DNA from: Adineta ricciae
Lineage: Eukaryota; Rotifera; Eurotatoria; Adinetida; Adinetidae
Direction: 5' to 3'
Assembly (NCBI GenBank): GCA_905250025.1
Contig: CAJNOJ010000250.1
Location: forward strand, 62,001-126,000
DNA: 64,000 bases
A program made the position numbers and the translations under genes. Shown here in pieces: positions 13,401 through 26,600 of this stretch. The notes beneath the pieces were generated by a model. That model was not told where the DNA came from and made no database searches. It saw nothing but the letters and a program-made list of their open reading frames with translations. Every line of letters starts with the position of its first letter. Within the stretch, counting starts at the first letter, position 1.

Positions 13401-14524
13401 TGAAAGTTTTTAAGCTCTTCATTTCAGTTGAAGATGACACAAATTTGATTTTATTCTTTCTATATTACTTAGACGACAAGCTACCCTAAGAAAAGTGATC
13501 GATTAGAAGAATAATGGCAGAGTGCATGCCGATGAATATATATATATGTTGCGCTGTCAATGTCTATCAGATATGTAAAGATTGCTGTGGTTAATTGAAA
13601 GAAATGCCACAGTATTCGAAGATGTATCGTTGTGATAATCACAAAGGACAAAGCGACTTTCTCCTTTTCTTCTTCGTTTCACGTTGTACTAGTTCTGTTT
13701 CTATTTTAATAATCGTAATTTTCCGTTGTCTGACACAATCGGGCAGTTTTTCTCCTGGATTACATTCCAGTCGTTTTGTCCTACAAGCAAATAACAAAGG
13801 AAATGAAATTTTATGACATTGATTTGATTTCCTGTGATAATGCAAAACTAAAAGAGAGAACAAAAACGAGAATCAGCAGGGAAAATGAAGAGGAGGCGTC
13901 TAGCAGGTAATTGGTTTCGCTTTAGAAATGAAACAAATGACACAAATAGAATGCATTTCGTTACTCTACTTCGTTTCCTGTTTTCTAAATATCATTTAAC
14001 TAAATAAATGATTGTCACAGGTTATTTTATCTTGCCAATCAATCACTCATCCATCTACTGAACACTAAACTTTTCTCGTTCTATAATCCCGTCTTTTTTT
14101 CTCTCTGCGTCTTCCTTCTCCGCCTCTCTCTCTCTCTCTCCCCTTGCTTCCAAATGCATACCCAGCATGGTTACTTATTCCTACAAAATCATCGGCTTCT
14201 CTCTCTCCCTCTCTTCCTTTCTATCTCTAACTCGTTGTTCTCGATTGCCTCAAGCTTGTATTGCTAATATGAGTACTGTGTTCCATTGTCATTATTATCA
14301 GAAAAGTACTACTTAAATATACTATACCCCTATCGCGGCATTGGTGCTCGGAAATCGTTTGTTTTTCTGGTAAATAGAATCGAAGAGAAAAACAAAATCT
14401 CGTCGTGATCAAATTTTATATATTCATAGCGATATACATATATTATTGGAATTCTCGTGGTTAAAGAAGAAAAAAACGAAAATTTTTCTATTAATCATCT
14501 GATGAAATGAAGAGATATATCATC
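10486..14524. other. Four-kilobase gene-poor region
   Basis: AT-rich non-coding sequence. The open frames here are short, overlap on both strands and show no family signature, so I call no gene. Near 14123-14143 there is a CT microsatellite in a longer pyrimidine-rich stretch. Confidence 0.55.
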
Positions 14525-14554
14525 TATATATAAACATCTCAGTTTGACGTCAAA
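14525..14554 (+). promoter_or_regulatory. TATA box plus full CRE palindrome, putative GPCR promoter
   Basis: TATATATAAA at 14525-14534 is followed by TTTGACGTCAAA (14543-14554), a perfect 12-bp palindrome with the consensus CRE TGACGTCA at its centre. About 155 bp further on is a strong splice donor (GTAAGT at 14710), so a 5' UTR exon ending at 14709 is likely. The next plausible acceptor is at 15835, just upstream of the GPCR frame. Regulation by CREB/ATF-type factors is inferred from the motif only. Confidence 0.45.
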
Positions 14555-14709
14555 CGGAAATCAACAGAGACGAAGAAAAGAAAAAAAAACCCTCAAACAT
14601 ACATCATTTTCTATATTCGTCACGTCTTAGAACTGCGTATCGATCATCGTCGTATTAGAGTCAATTTTCAAAGCTGCATATCATATTAATTAACGAAGAA
14701 CCGAGAAAA

Positions 14710-15835
14710 GTAAGTATGATTCCTTAAGCACTTTCTTCTCATTTATCGATTGTCTCCTCTAATGTGTTTCATGTTTAAAAAACTATGAGAAAATAGTGCC
14801 ATATTCCACTCGTAATCATTAGGAGATGAATGTTCGTCAGTCGTAAGTTCGTGCAATTACAATTTGATCAATATTTACTCTACTATTGCTTCACTTCAAT
14901 AGCTTCCGATTGAAAACAACGTCTAAGCAGTAATAACAATTCCTCGATCGATTTGAGGAAGCCTTAAGAAATTCCGATTAATCGGATAGTTAGCTTTGCT
15001 CGTTTGAGGATAAATATATAATCGTTTATATAAGAAAAGGCGAGAAAAAAAGGTTTGTCTTTCTACCTGAAGGCTTTGCAATGTGTGATGTTAATCCGAC
15101 TTACGTTTCTTCTATATCCTTGCCCTTGTTTTTTGCTTCAACTTATGCAAACATGCAGATGTTTGATTGCTTATTCAGCTTATCTATAAAATTGTCTATG
15201 TATATGCCGCAGGCCATCTACCAATTTCGCAAATACCGCCAGTTCGAGATCCAATTCTTTCTCTCTCACTCTCGCTTGTTCGTTTCATGCTGATATTAGC
15301 ACAATGTATGTCCAAGTAGCATGCCTTTCAGCCTAAGAGATAGTCAGATCTTTCAAAGTAAGTCGGATAATTTAACGCATCCAGCTTTTCTTTGGCGTAG
15401 TTTCTAAACGTTTGAGACTTTTCTTGTGCGCAGTTGTTAAATAAAGTACTTTTCTTTATAACATTACAATAACAGTAATGATAATACTATTAGATTAATG
15501 CATCAAAGTTTCGAATTGATCTAAAAGCATATTCGAAACATTCTCTTAAGAATAATTGACTAAGCAACACAAATGAGATAGATTATTAATTCTAAATATT
15601 ATCATTTGTGTTTCGATGTTTCATAGATCGGAACACTAGTGATAACATCTCCTTTTTTTCTCTATTGTAAGATTCGCACGTGCGTCGACAAAAACATGAC
15701 GGCGTCATTATTTCTATTAAGTTGTATGTCTAAGGAATGGAAACAAGACAGTTCTATTAAAATGAAGAAGACAAGAGACAAAATAGCCGATTGATTATTG
15801 TGTATAACATTGTTTTCTTTTTAAATTTCCTTTAG
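14710..15835 (+). other. Probable 5' UTR intron of the GPCR gene
   Basis: Begins with donor GTAAGT and ends with a pyrimidine-rich TTTCCTTTAG acceptor. It contains no supported coding sequence. The pairing of these two sites is inferred. Confidence 0.4.
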
Positions 15836-16109
15836 TGATTAATTCAGTCGTCTCGTTGAATTGGTATTCGTTTTATTGTGTCATCACATCCGTTGTTGTT
15901 CTTGTCTCGTTGTCGTTTATAGTCACTCATCATGTTCACGATTAAAAGAAAATCTCAAATTTCATCATTAAGCAGGGCTAATCGTACGACAACACCATTT
16001 ACATATTCAACAATATCAGCACCAATTCTTTCAAGTTCTTCGTTTCATAATCATGCTTCATCGTCATCCATTTGTAACAATCTTTGCCAATATCATCAAT
16101 CCTTGAAAT

Positions 16110-18296
16110 ATGAGAAAGTTCATCGTCAACAGCAAAGAAATGAACAAACCATCAATAATACTCGATCATCACGTTCCAAACAATTTCTTGCTTATTTCCG
16201 TTGTTGCGGTTCTTACTTATGTTCGTTCACATGTGAATGTTCCATTCCATCTCATGCAATTCAAACTGGCCATGCTTCATCAATATTTACTCGACAAATT
16301 CGTTCAAATTCATCACCGGTCAATTCCTTGGATAATTGTCGTGCAAAAGTTTGAACTCTTTCTCGATTTCATTCTTTCGACTGAACACTTACGTTCGTAC
16401 ATTTCCGAACGGCATCTCATCGAAGTCAAAACGAAACAAGTCTTCTCTCCTAAACTAAGTCTCTTCGTCTTATTATTACCATTTCTCTTTCCCGTAACAC
16501 TTGCGACAAAACTTCCATCACCATCCAACCTCAATCTCTATCTTCTGACTGATTATACATTAACGTTCTCACTCAATTTATCTCTACACAAGCCTCACTG
16601 GAACGCCGGTTGCTGTTTACAAGTTAATCAAACGATGTGCGACGCCAGATCATATTCGTCGATATCCAGTCATAGTATTTATGTATCAAATGACACATCA
16701 TCCGGGACATTTCTATTCGATGGTGGTAATCAAGCCATTGATCATCGTCGATTGTTTCGAGCGGACGAGATGGCAACTGATCACGATTTTCTTAATAACC
16801 AAACATTATTTTGCCAACGTTACGATGATTTTCGAAGTTTATCGTCGAATCAATTAGCTAAGTTTACATATTCGATTGTTGTTATTGGTATTATCTTTAA
16901 TACATTTGTTTTCCTCGTTCTCATGTGCGGCTCTCTAAGACGATCATCCTCATTTACGTTATTTCTCGCATTAACATGTTTTGATCTTTTAAGTTTAGCA
17001 TCGAGTATATTTGCATTACTCTTTCGAAACTTTATGACCTATTTAAAAGCATCGCCACCATTTTGTAAAATGTTTGGAATATTTTTTCTCTATTTTCGGC
17101 AATGTTCATCGACAACGTTATTATTGATTGCCATCGAACGTTGCATTGTTATTAAATATCCCCTATGTCGATATATATTCAATAAATTTCGTTTACCATT
17201 TCTCGCATGTATGATGTTACTCTACATTGTCCCAATTCCATTCGATTTCATATTCTATACAAGCGGTTCCTTACACTGTGAAGCATTCGATACGTTACAC
17301 GCTCATCGATATCAAATCTTTCGCGGATTCTTCACAGTTGTCTCATATGCATTGATCCCGTTCTGTGGAATATCCATAAGTAATTTAATCATCATCTTTG
17401 AATTGAAAAATTCCAGTAAACGTTTCAAAATTAAAGACGATGATGGAACAGCGAAGAATTTCACGACCAAGTAAGCATCATTGTGTATTAATTTGAAATT
17501 ATTATTCGATGTCATCGAGAGTTGATCTAACTGACATAAAGAATAACAGAGAATTGTTTTTGTTTGATTTCATTGTTTATTTAGTTTAATGGATAAGCGA
17601 GGCACAACAGTTATGCTCTTCGTAGCATCGTTTGCTTTTCTCCTTCTCCTCGGTCCGTTCTATATACACTGGTGCATAACGTATCTATTCTATAATTATC
17701 CCCAATGTCATTTCACGCGAAATCTGTACGAGAACGTTCAAGTGTGTATGGGTGTCTTCCATCCATACTTGACAATTTTCGAGAAAGCTATGCGAGAAGC
17801 GAACCATGCAGTCAATTTTCTACTTTATATGGCCACATCCAGACGCTTTCGTTCGGACTTCAAAACGATATGCACTCGATTATTTTATTGCACCATTGGC
17901 TCAGCTATTCTCTTTTTGTATAAACATATATGTTTTTGTTGTGCGGCACCATCATGTCTTGGTACACTCGAACGACGTGTGTCAGATGCGAAAGAACAAG
18001 ATTCGATGTTAGATGCCAATAGAAAGAACCATGCAGCTTATAAAACATCACATTATCATTCAAATTTTGAACGGCGACGTCAAAAGCAATTACTTAAGGC
18101 AACGTTAGTAAATAAAACAACATCAACAGGCTCGACTTTGACTCCGGCCACGTCGTTCAATGCGTCCCCGACACCTGCGGCTAAAAGTGTTCGAACGTTA
18201 ACATGGAATTTCCATGATCCTCTTCTCCGGCCTAAGGAAAATCAACGTCAAGCTGCGCGTCTTTCGAGACATTTTTCAACATCAGAAACTATTTAA
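16110..18296 (+). CDS. Class A (rhodopsin-like) G-protein-coupled receptor
   Basis: Exons 16110-17470 and 17585-18296 join in phase. Seven hydrophobic helices: TM1 YSIVVIGIIFNTFVFLVLM, TM2 FTLFLALTCFDLLSLASS, TM3 around LLLIAIERCIVIKYP, TM4 FLACMMLLYIVPIPFDF, TM5 GFFTVVSYALIPFCGIS, TM6 VMLFVASFAFLLLLGPF, TM7 EANHAVNFLLYMAT. The DRY motif is replaced by ERC and NPxxY by NxxNFLLY. Such variants are common in the large invertebrate peptide-receptor-like families. The tail is Cys-rich (possible palmitoylation) then Ser/Thr-rich. The N-terminus is uncertain: the frame is open from 16110 (690 aa), but the residues before TM1 are long and odd, and an ATG at 16770 would give a more usual length. Ligand unknown; a neuropeptide or amine is possible. 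Confidence 0.8.
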
Positions 18297-19511
18297 GAAG
18301 AGACCAATTTTCGTCTTTGCATTGTTTATATCAGTGTTGTTGTTTCTATTTTCCTTAGTTTTTACTTGTTCTCATAAATTATTCGTTCTTTTCTCTCTTG
18401 TCGATTCTCGTGAAAAATATCAACAAATCTTCGTGAAATATTACATTTCATTGCCATACTATTTATACATTACTAATATCTACAGATGGATAGATAGCGA
18501 ATGTATAGGACGCATACATACAATTCTCGCTACAAGGATAATTACTTTGCCATATACAAATGGTGACAAATATTTCTCAAAGGTTCTGCCTTTCGAGCTA
18601 AACTGTCAGAAAGATCGATGGCAATGATGATGGATTTTCGTCCTAATTGTTTAAATAGTGTTGATGTTGAATTTTTCTTCTTCAATGAAAAGAAATAAGC
18701 AAGATGCTTCCAGAAATATTCTTTGAATAGGGGTTATCCTTGAACATTCGATACCGATAAGGCGTTACTATACATTTTTCTTCTTCTCTACCTCTCTTTG
18801 TCTATCAGTCAAAGTGCTCTTGGCCTATTGATTTTCAAGGATATTTAAGTGGCTGTCCACTTCACCATGCTAAGACTAGAAGTAAACTTATCAAAGAAAT
18901 TATTTCATTGACATATAGTAAATGACTTTTTTTCGTCTTCATCAATATATTTATATACATACGTATATGGCAGGTAAACAACAATCGATCGATTTTAATG
19001 AACAATAGACAACGAACGTTGATTTAACCGTTTGATAATAATAACAAAAACAAACTTTTAAGGTTTGTTATCGTTCCTTATTGATGACCATCTTATTATT
19101 CAAAGAATGTATAAAAAAAAGGTTCTTTCTTCATCTTCATTTATTTTTAGTTGTCTAATCTTGTTGCATGCTTTGTCTCACTGTTCGTTTTTCTATGCTA
19201 ATATATTCTTTCTTATATATCTAGTCTCGCCGTGTTGATCGGCTTTTTCTTCTTCTTCTCTCACTCTCTTCTCTTTTTCGTTCAATTCTTCTTGATCACT
19301 ATTCGAGAGAAATAACATCCGGATTGAATGAGCGGCAGCTACTCTCACATATGGATATTCAAGTAGAAGAGTAAACAACGTATTGAACATCGAAATTCTA
19401 TTCAGTCAACGGCAAGGACGTTCGATTATTGTTTGTATTTATGTGCGACGAAAAAGAGAAGAAGAAGAAGAAGGAAAATATTTGACTAATTCAACTCAGT
19501 GAACAAACATC
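18297..19511. other. GPCR 3' UTR and intergenic spacer
   Basis: AT-rich; a 137-codon frame overlapping the GPCR end has no family features and is taken as chance. A GAAGAA-rich purine run precedes the next start. Confidence 0.5.
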
Positions 19512-20797
19512 ATGCGACGATTGCTCTGTGCGTTTGCTCTGCTGATATTTTACTTACCGATATCTCATGGCAAAATCGGAAAGAATTGTCGATTTGCAGA
19601 AAGTTTCTATGAAAATTATCCGAATATATTTGAACTGAACCAAGACCAAACTCTACTGACAGTCCGACCATTATATTCTTTGTCAAATCAATCTTTCACC
19701 ACTCTCAATCAATCATTATCCATCGGTATTATTTATTCATTTGCAGATACTTATCTAGTACCTGTTCCATTGCTTTTTCAATGTTCAGAAAGCGAGCAAA
19801 TTTACACACCAGATAACTGTGAATTCACGATTGTAGATACTCGTGTAAGAACAATTGATGACGTTTACAATTTCATCTATTTGTCTTTTCATTCTAGTCA
19901 GATTTATCTATGCGTCGGACTGAACCGACTCGTACAACCACTGTACCTCTTTCTTTCCAAGACTATTCATCGTCATCGTCGAAGCCATCACCATTACATG
20001 GTGCTTATTTCAAACAATCTATCGTTGCTCTGCAGAATTGTCGTTTGATTTCCGACGGTGAGATTCTCGTTGAGCATTCATTCCATCTTCGCATTGAATT
20101 CGAACAAACAATTGGTTCGAAATGTTCTCATGCATGTTCTCATTCTCAATTATATGAATGTTCAATGACATCTCAAACGTGTCAATGTCGTTCACATCTT
20201 ATTGAAAAATTTGGTCATTTCTGTGTCGATACTGAACTGACATCGAATTGTTCGTTAACACCCGAACGTTGCCGTCGATTATGCAATACTCAAAAACAAC
20301 TTCAGACTGGTATCATCGATGACAACTGTCAATGTCCATTGGGTACGCAGAGAATTCGATCGAGTAATGACTACCGTTGTGAATTGCCGATCTTAACTGA
20401 ATGTGATAATCAGAATTTCAAAAATACTTGTCCAAAAGGTTATCTATGCCAAGAGAATCGATGTATACCGAAGACAATGCTAACTCGTGTAAATCAAACA
20501 ATTCTTTCTGTGCCATTGATCATGATTGGCTTACTTACTGGTGCTTTATTGATTATAATTCTTCTTATAGCAGGTCTTTTGAAGATGCGCTCGGTTAAAT
20601 GTGTGAAATTTGTACATCAACAAAGAGTACTATCAAATCATTCGAGTAATTCGTCACCCGCTACAATAACTCGTTTGTCAACAGTAAACTCGTCGTCATC
20701 ACCTTGTTCTACATTGTCATCCGCATCCAAATCCACGAAATTATCATCAACAAATAAACTGTCGGAAAAATACACTAAGATTCATCTATTTGAATGA
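19512..20797 (+). CDS. Secretory-pathway single-pass membrane protein with Cys-rich ectodomain, 410 aa
   Basis: Exons 19512-19844 and 19898-20797, joined across a 53-nt GTAAGA...TCTAG intron in phase 0; without splicing the two halves lie in different frames. Residues 1-20 form a signal peptide (RRLLCAFALLIFYLPISHG). The ectodomain has scattered N-glycosylation sites and two Cys-rich stretches resembling EGF-like or EB modules (CSHACSHSQLYECSMTSQTC; CPKGYLCQENRC). One transmembrane helix follows (VPLIMIGLLTGALLIIILLI), then a Ser-rich cytoplasmic tail of about 70 residues. Not recognised as any named family; a receptor or adhesion role is only a guess from topology. A polyadenylation signal follows at 20868. 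Confidence 0.68.
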
Positions 20798-20867
20798 CGA
20801 ATTCTCGTTTTGATTTCTATTCTGAATTTACTGTAAAGTCACCATTGCTCTGTTTCTTCTCTGTCTT

Positions 20868-20873
20868 AATAAA
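20868..20873 (+). promoter_or_regulatory. Polyadenylation signal AATAAA
   Basis: Canonical hexamer 71 bp after the stop codon of the membrane-protein gene. Confidence 0.6.
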
Positions 20874-21461
20874 GATTACTATATATATAGATAGATAGGC
20901 GTACAAAGCAACAATTACGTTATATCAATTGAAGTGGAGATATACTTTTTTCTAGGTAATATTATTTCTAGTTCAATAATGAGATATTAGATGAGAGATA
21001 AAAGGCTACGAGCAACAAGAGATAATCAAAAATCAGTTCAGCAGAAACGAAGTCATGAAAGGCCTATTTTTGTTAAGATATACTATCATTAATTCTTTGA
21101 TTATGTCTCTTGAGATTAGCTATTTTTTCAATAACGAATCAACAGATGACAAAATCTATTCTGCAAGAATTGATCTTCCTATTTTTTTGTAGTCATCAGT
21201 ATCCAAATGAATCTAATCTTTGTATGACTTGAATTACCGACGCAAGTTTCATCGTGTGGATTGAATTCTATTCTAACCTTTGAATAGAAGAGAAGAAAAG
21301 AAAGGCAACACGCATTGAAAGGAAAGAAAAGCACATTTTTGCTTATCATGTGATATATAATTGCATACACGTATTTACCTCGAACTAGAATGAATAAGCC
21401 GTATCAAAAAGTAAAAGTTCGCTGACAGTGAATCATCGTTGCACACGAATACAAGTGAACG
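20874..21461. other. Intergenic spacer before the CoA-transferase gene
   Basis: No coding frame or repeat of note. It must contain the promoter of the downstream gene. Confidence 0.5.
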
Positions 21462-22705
21462 ATGTCGACGCAACCGTTAAGCGCTTATAAAATTTTGGAT
21501 CTTTCACGAGTACGTGCAGGACCAACAGCTGTTCGACAATTAAGTGATTGGGGCGCTCAAGTGATTAAAGTTGAAATACCAAAAGATCAATCCGATGGCG
21601 ATGACGCAACAGACAGATCCGATTATCAAAATATACAGCGTAACAAACGTTCCATAGCAATTAATCTCAAAGATAAGGATGGGCTACAAATATTGAAACA
21701 ACTTGTCGAAACAGCAGATGTGTTTATTGAAAGTTTTCGACCTGATGTTAAATTTCGTCTTGGGATTGATTACGAAACACTAAAGCAAATCAATCCTCGA
21801 TTAATCTATGCTTCTTTATCGGGTTTTGGTCAAACAGGTCCATACAAGAATCGGCCTGGCTACGATCAAGTCATACAAGGTATTCTAATTTTCATGAAAA
21901 GTTCAATGGAAACATAACAAATAGTTCGCTGTTTCTAGGTATGGCTGGTCTTATGTCTATAACAGGTCTACCAGGCCAAGGACCAGTTCGTGCTGGCATT
22001 CCTATTGCTGACCTTTCAACTGGTTTACTTCTTGCCAACGGTATCTTAATTGCATTGTTAGAACGGCATTCGTCAGGACAAGGACAATATATCGAGACGT
22101 CATTACTTGCTGGACAAATTTTTATGTTAGATTTACAAGCAGCCCGTTATCTTATCGATGGCGAAGTGCCGCCGCAAGCGGGTAATCATCACCCGACTAC
22201 GATTCCAACTGGTACATTTCATACACTTGATGGGCATATTACGCTGGCGGCATCGACTCAATTGGAATTTCAACGTTTATGCAAAATATTAGATCGCGAA
22301 GACTTAGCATCGAGTAGTGATTATCTTACACCTAAGAAACGTTCACTCAATCGAGAAAAATTAAATAATGAACTGGAGACTATTTTAATGGGAAAGCCAA
22401 GCCAGTATTGGATTGAAGAATTGAATAAAGCGGGCATCGCTTGTGGACCAATCAATCGAGTCGATGAAACGTTTGCAGATCCGCAAGTAAAACATTTACA
22501 ACTCACAGCTCGAGTTGAGCATCCACGCCGTGGTCCAATTGATGTTGTCGGCCAGCCTATCACAATGAGTCGATCTCAATGGTTGGTTCATCGACCCGCA
22601 CCTCGATGTGGAGAGCAAACACGCGAAATCCTTAATGAACTCGGATATAAAACCGACGAGATCGAAGATTTCATCAATCGACATGTTGTATATAGTTGCT
22701 CTTAG
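21462..22705 (+). CDS. Class III CoA-transferase (CaiB/BaiF family), 394 aa
   Basis: Moves CoA between carboxylic acids (formyl-CoA transferase, SUGCT and racemase relatives). Exons 21462-21879 and 21939-22705 with one 59-nt intron. The N-terminal block YKILDLSRVRAGPTAVRQL and GAQVIKVE are family signatures, as are SGFGQTGPY, GYDQVIQG and MAGLMSITG. The catalytic aspartate is in IADLSTGLLLANG, matching the position I recall as Asp169 of bacterial formyl-CoA transferase. The C-terminal part (AGIACGPINRVDETFADPQV) is complete. No mitochondrial targeting peptide is evident, unlike animal SUGCT. Sequence texture is closer to bacterial enzymes, so horizontal acquisition followed by intron gain is plausible but unproven. 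Substrate unknown. Confidence 0.9.
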
Positions 22706-22715
22706 TTTCTTAAAA

Positions 22716-22721
22716 AATAAA
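22716..22721 (+). promoter_or_regulatory. Polyadenylation signal AATAAA
   Basis: Eleven bases after the CoA-transferase stop codon; fits a very short 3' UTR. Confidence 0.6.
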
Positions 22722-23656
22722 CGTAATTAATCAGACTTTTGTCATCTATCAAATAACTATATCAAAAGCATATTTTTCGCTCTGCCTGTTTGCTTCTCTC
22801 CTTCTCTTTTGTTCGAGTTTTTTTTCTCTGCATTTCATAAAGAAAAGCAAGGAAAAAAACAGAAGAAGATGGTAATTTTTGTTATATAGAATGATCTGGC
22901 AGACATCTTCATGTCAATAACGATTGTGCCAGTAGCTCCTTTTCTTATTCTTCGTTCTTTTTCCCTTTTCACTGTTAACTAACATAAAATATAAATCAGC
23001 CTTCAATACACTAGGAAAAAAGAATACTACGTTGCAAATGATAACGGTAATGATAATGAGTTAGATAGTATGACTGAGTACTGAACGACGGCGACGACGA
23101 CGATGATGATGATGATGATTTAACCTTCACTGGAAGAAATACTACTTATTCTATTGACTAATGATAACAACCATACATAGAGAACGCTGGCTAATCAAGA
23201 ACACATTTCGAAAGAACTGATGAAATGACCGAATCGGCCGATACTACAACAAGTATGTAGTAATGATTCTCCTTTAGTTTTACTCCATGACAAAGGAGCA
23301 GATGTCATTTTGATGGATGTGCTTATGTGAGTGCTCGTGTGATCCATGCCGCCGTTCGTTGAACTTACTAAGTCATCAATAACATGTAAATGGAATCTAA
23401 CCAGTGGCACTCCTTGAATATACATGTGTAACTTTTCTTTTGTGTTTTTTTTCTCTTCAAATCTATCCATATAAAATCAAGCGACAAAGAACTACAAAGC
23501 ATTTCAAGTGTATTATATGTTGAACAAGCACATAATATAAAAGAGATTTCTTCTTTCTCGTCTCATTTTCTTGCGCTCTTTTGAGACAAAGAGAAGGGAC
23601 GAGAAAGAGACAGAGAGGAAAGGAGAAGGAGAAGGAGAAAGAGCGAGCGCAAACAA
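22722..23656. other. Intergenic spacer
   Basis: Holds a GAC/GAT trinucleotide tract (23085-23119) and a purine-rich stretch near 23580-23645. A 91-codon minus-strand frame at 23195-23470 shows no features and is not called. Confidence 0.5.
23085..23119. repeat. (GAC)n(GAT)n microsatellite
   Basis: Tandem trinucleotides switching from GAC to GAT within about 35 bp. Lies in non-coding sequence. Confidence 0.85.
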
Positions 23657-26600
23657 GTGCAAGATAATGTTTCAGTTCTTATCACTCATATTCATTCCAT
23701 CGATCCTTATGGGCTTTTCTTCGCACACGTTATTCCACACGCACCTTCTGTTTTCTATCATACTTTCAATGATTTAGATTATTTGCCAAGTGATAATACC
23801 AACAATGATAATACGATCGATTTATATGTGGTATCACGACATCGACATGAACAGATCCAAAGCGATTTTGGTCTATTAGATGATGATAGCGAAGATAATT
23901 TGACCATATTGGGTAAGAGAAAAAGAGACTAATCCGATTATATCTTTATTAGAGAAAAAAAAAAGAAGACCGTGATTCCTAATAGAGTATCAATCATTTC
24001 ATTTCATGCATGACTAAAGATATGCGATTTGCCTTGTTTTATTCGTAAATAAATATAAGTACATCTCTCCACATCTATGAACGTATTCATTTCATACTAG
24101 TCGTATCCGCTTACATATCTTTACTTCCTGTCTTGAATCGATTCATTTTTTCTTCAGTATTAATGTCACGTTTTGCATTTATATAGATTTAAGACCGATA
24201 CGTAAATCAGATTATGATTTAAGTATATTCGACGAATTGGTACAGCAATGTGACGCTGTTCTATGTTCATCAATTTTTCATGAAAAGTCTAAACAATTGA
24301 CAACTGCCACTAAAAATTCTCATCCATCAGGTCTAATGGCAACAACATTAGCAGGAATGACTAATGATTATCAACGACGTTTTCAATGTTCGCTTCAAAA
24401 ACTGAACATACCTTCCTGGTATAATGACTCTGCTCCTTCGTTTAAAAAATGCAGCAAACCAACAGCGACGTCGGCAAGTCATTATAGCCGCGAAGTTCAT
24501 CGTACTCCCGAGATAATTCATGTACAACGTCCACATAGTTATCGTTCGTATCGTTCATCAAAAGGAACATCGCCATCCCCGTCAATACATTCCTGGCATC
24601 CGCAACATATGATCGATGGAATGAACTTTTCTCCATTATTACCTTCATCATCAACATCGACTTCTCGTCGTCATCATCAACAACAGCAGCAGCAGCACGA
24701 AAAGGGCATTGAACGTGTATCAAAATCAAGCCATTGGTATCAACCAGCACAGTTTGTAATCCAGACGAGAAATGATCAGATTAGTAAGCTAAAAGAAAAT
24801 CTTGATGTGAAAAAATCAATCATTGACATCAACATTTACTTTTCATTAAAACGAACACGATGAGAACTAAATCTGATAGTCGCATTATTCAAGGATCATT
24901 TAACTACATATATACATTTATACGACATGGTCTTTACATCGATTTTAGGCGATCTTTATCAAAAATCGATTGTGTTGATTACGTATACTTTGTTGAGACT
25001 GTTATTAACTACTGAATTCGACTTTGCCTCTATTATTCTTCTTCTATCTCATTAATTCAGTGTAAATGGATACATTTTGTCTTCCTATAGCGAAGATACA
25101 GATTAAATAAGAAGATTTAATTGCATACAATTTAATGAGGCGATAGAAGAAAAGCATTAGTTTATCAAATGACGTTTGATAGAAATAATAAGGTCATTCA
25201 AGGTTTCATTATGCGATTAGACGGGATTGATTAAGTAAAGTATAGATAAATTCATCAGAGGAATTACACTTCTTTAGACAGCTAACTCTGATTCATCGTT
25301 ACAGAAAGACTTGTTGGCCTTGCTGTTGTCAGCTCTATGTCACATTTGTTTGTCTTCTCGAAATATATTAGAAAAGTGAAGACAGAAACAGTCACGGACA
25401 ACGTATCATCACGTTGTTTGCTCATCAAATAAATACTCCGTCGGCTTGTTGTTTTTCATGTATGTATCTCGGTTTGATTAGTAACATAGACTGGCAACAA
25501 AAGAACAAGACAAATTCTTTCGCAGCTAGAAAACTGACAGTTTATGCCTGATTGTAAAAGATAATCGTATTTTACAGATCCAGTCGGATGGTATCAATCA
25601 AAACAGATGAGGTTGTACTTCTTGACGAAAAAAAAAAGTAAACAAGTGCGCACATGCCCCTGTGCCATTGTCTGACAATGTATTAGAGAAGCAAAAAAGG
25701 AAGAAAATTGTATAGACAAACTAATCGTGTGTGTGTTTTTTTCCCTTTCAAGGACTATTAAGAGAGAACGACGCCGAAAATTATTTCTTTTATAGGTACT
25801 TCAAAAAAGCCATCGATTCGACAAGTAACTTCGAAATCAAATTACTACGATATTCCAAAACGTCACTATGACGATCAACTGACGATTAAAATCAAATCAG
25901 ATAGGAATCGTCAAACCAATATTCGCTCGGATATACATGTTGACGAACAAATTCATCACTTAATGGACGATACGAATTTCGCTGACGTCAAAAGCACGAC
26001 TACATACGAGAATAACACCCGTAGTACGGACAATCACTCGTTGACGAACGATAAGGTTAGCATATATTCTTATACATGTTTATGTCTTTTTCTTCTACGT
26101 CTTCTCTTTCTTGTTCTTCATGTGCTGCTCGTTTCTAATCGCTTATGTATATGTTTTACTAACAGACGTATAAAAAGAACGAGACGCAAGAAGAAGAAGA
26201 AGAAACAGAGACGCTTTGTTGTTTTTTTGCCATTCATCTACTAGCACTTTGTCTTATGTATTGTTTTTTATCTTTTAGCAACACGACGATCAACGGATTA
26301 ATCTGAATGGATTTCAAACAATGTCGTTAGCTGAGTAAGAGAAAAAGAAAAAGAACGCTACTCTCAAGTTTTCAGTTAAGTCTAATAGTTGATATGTCAG
26401 ATAATTGTTTTCGACAGATAATTGATCTATATTGTTGATGAGAAGAGACAAATGTGTGTTCAGTAGTTAATCTGGGAGAATTGTTCACTCAGCGGAAAAA
26501 TCATCCGTTAGGAAAGAATGAGTGCCTAACATCCGATTTGGATTTGGAAGATTGAACAAAATCAGTATTGTATGCCTCGCCTTTTCTTCTCTTTTCTAGT

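Noticed and set aside
23195-23470. 91-codon minus-strand frame
   Set aside because: No signal, domain or splice context; likely chance.
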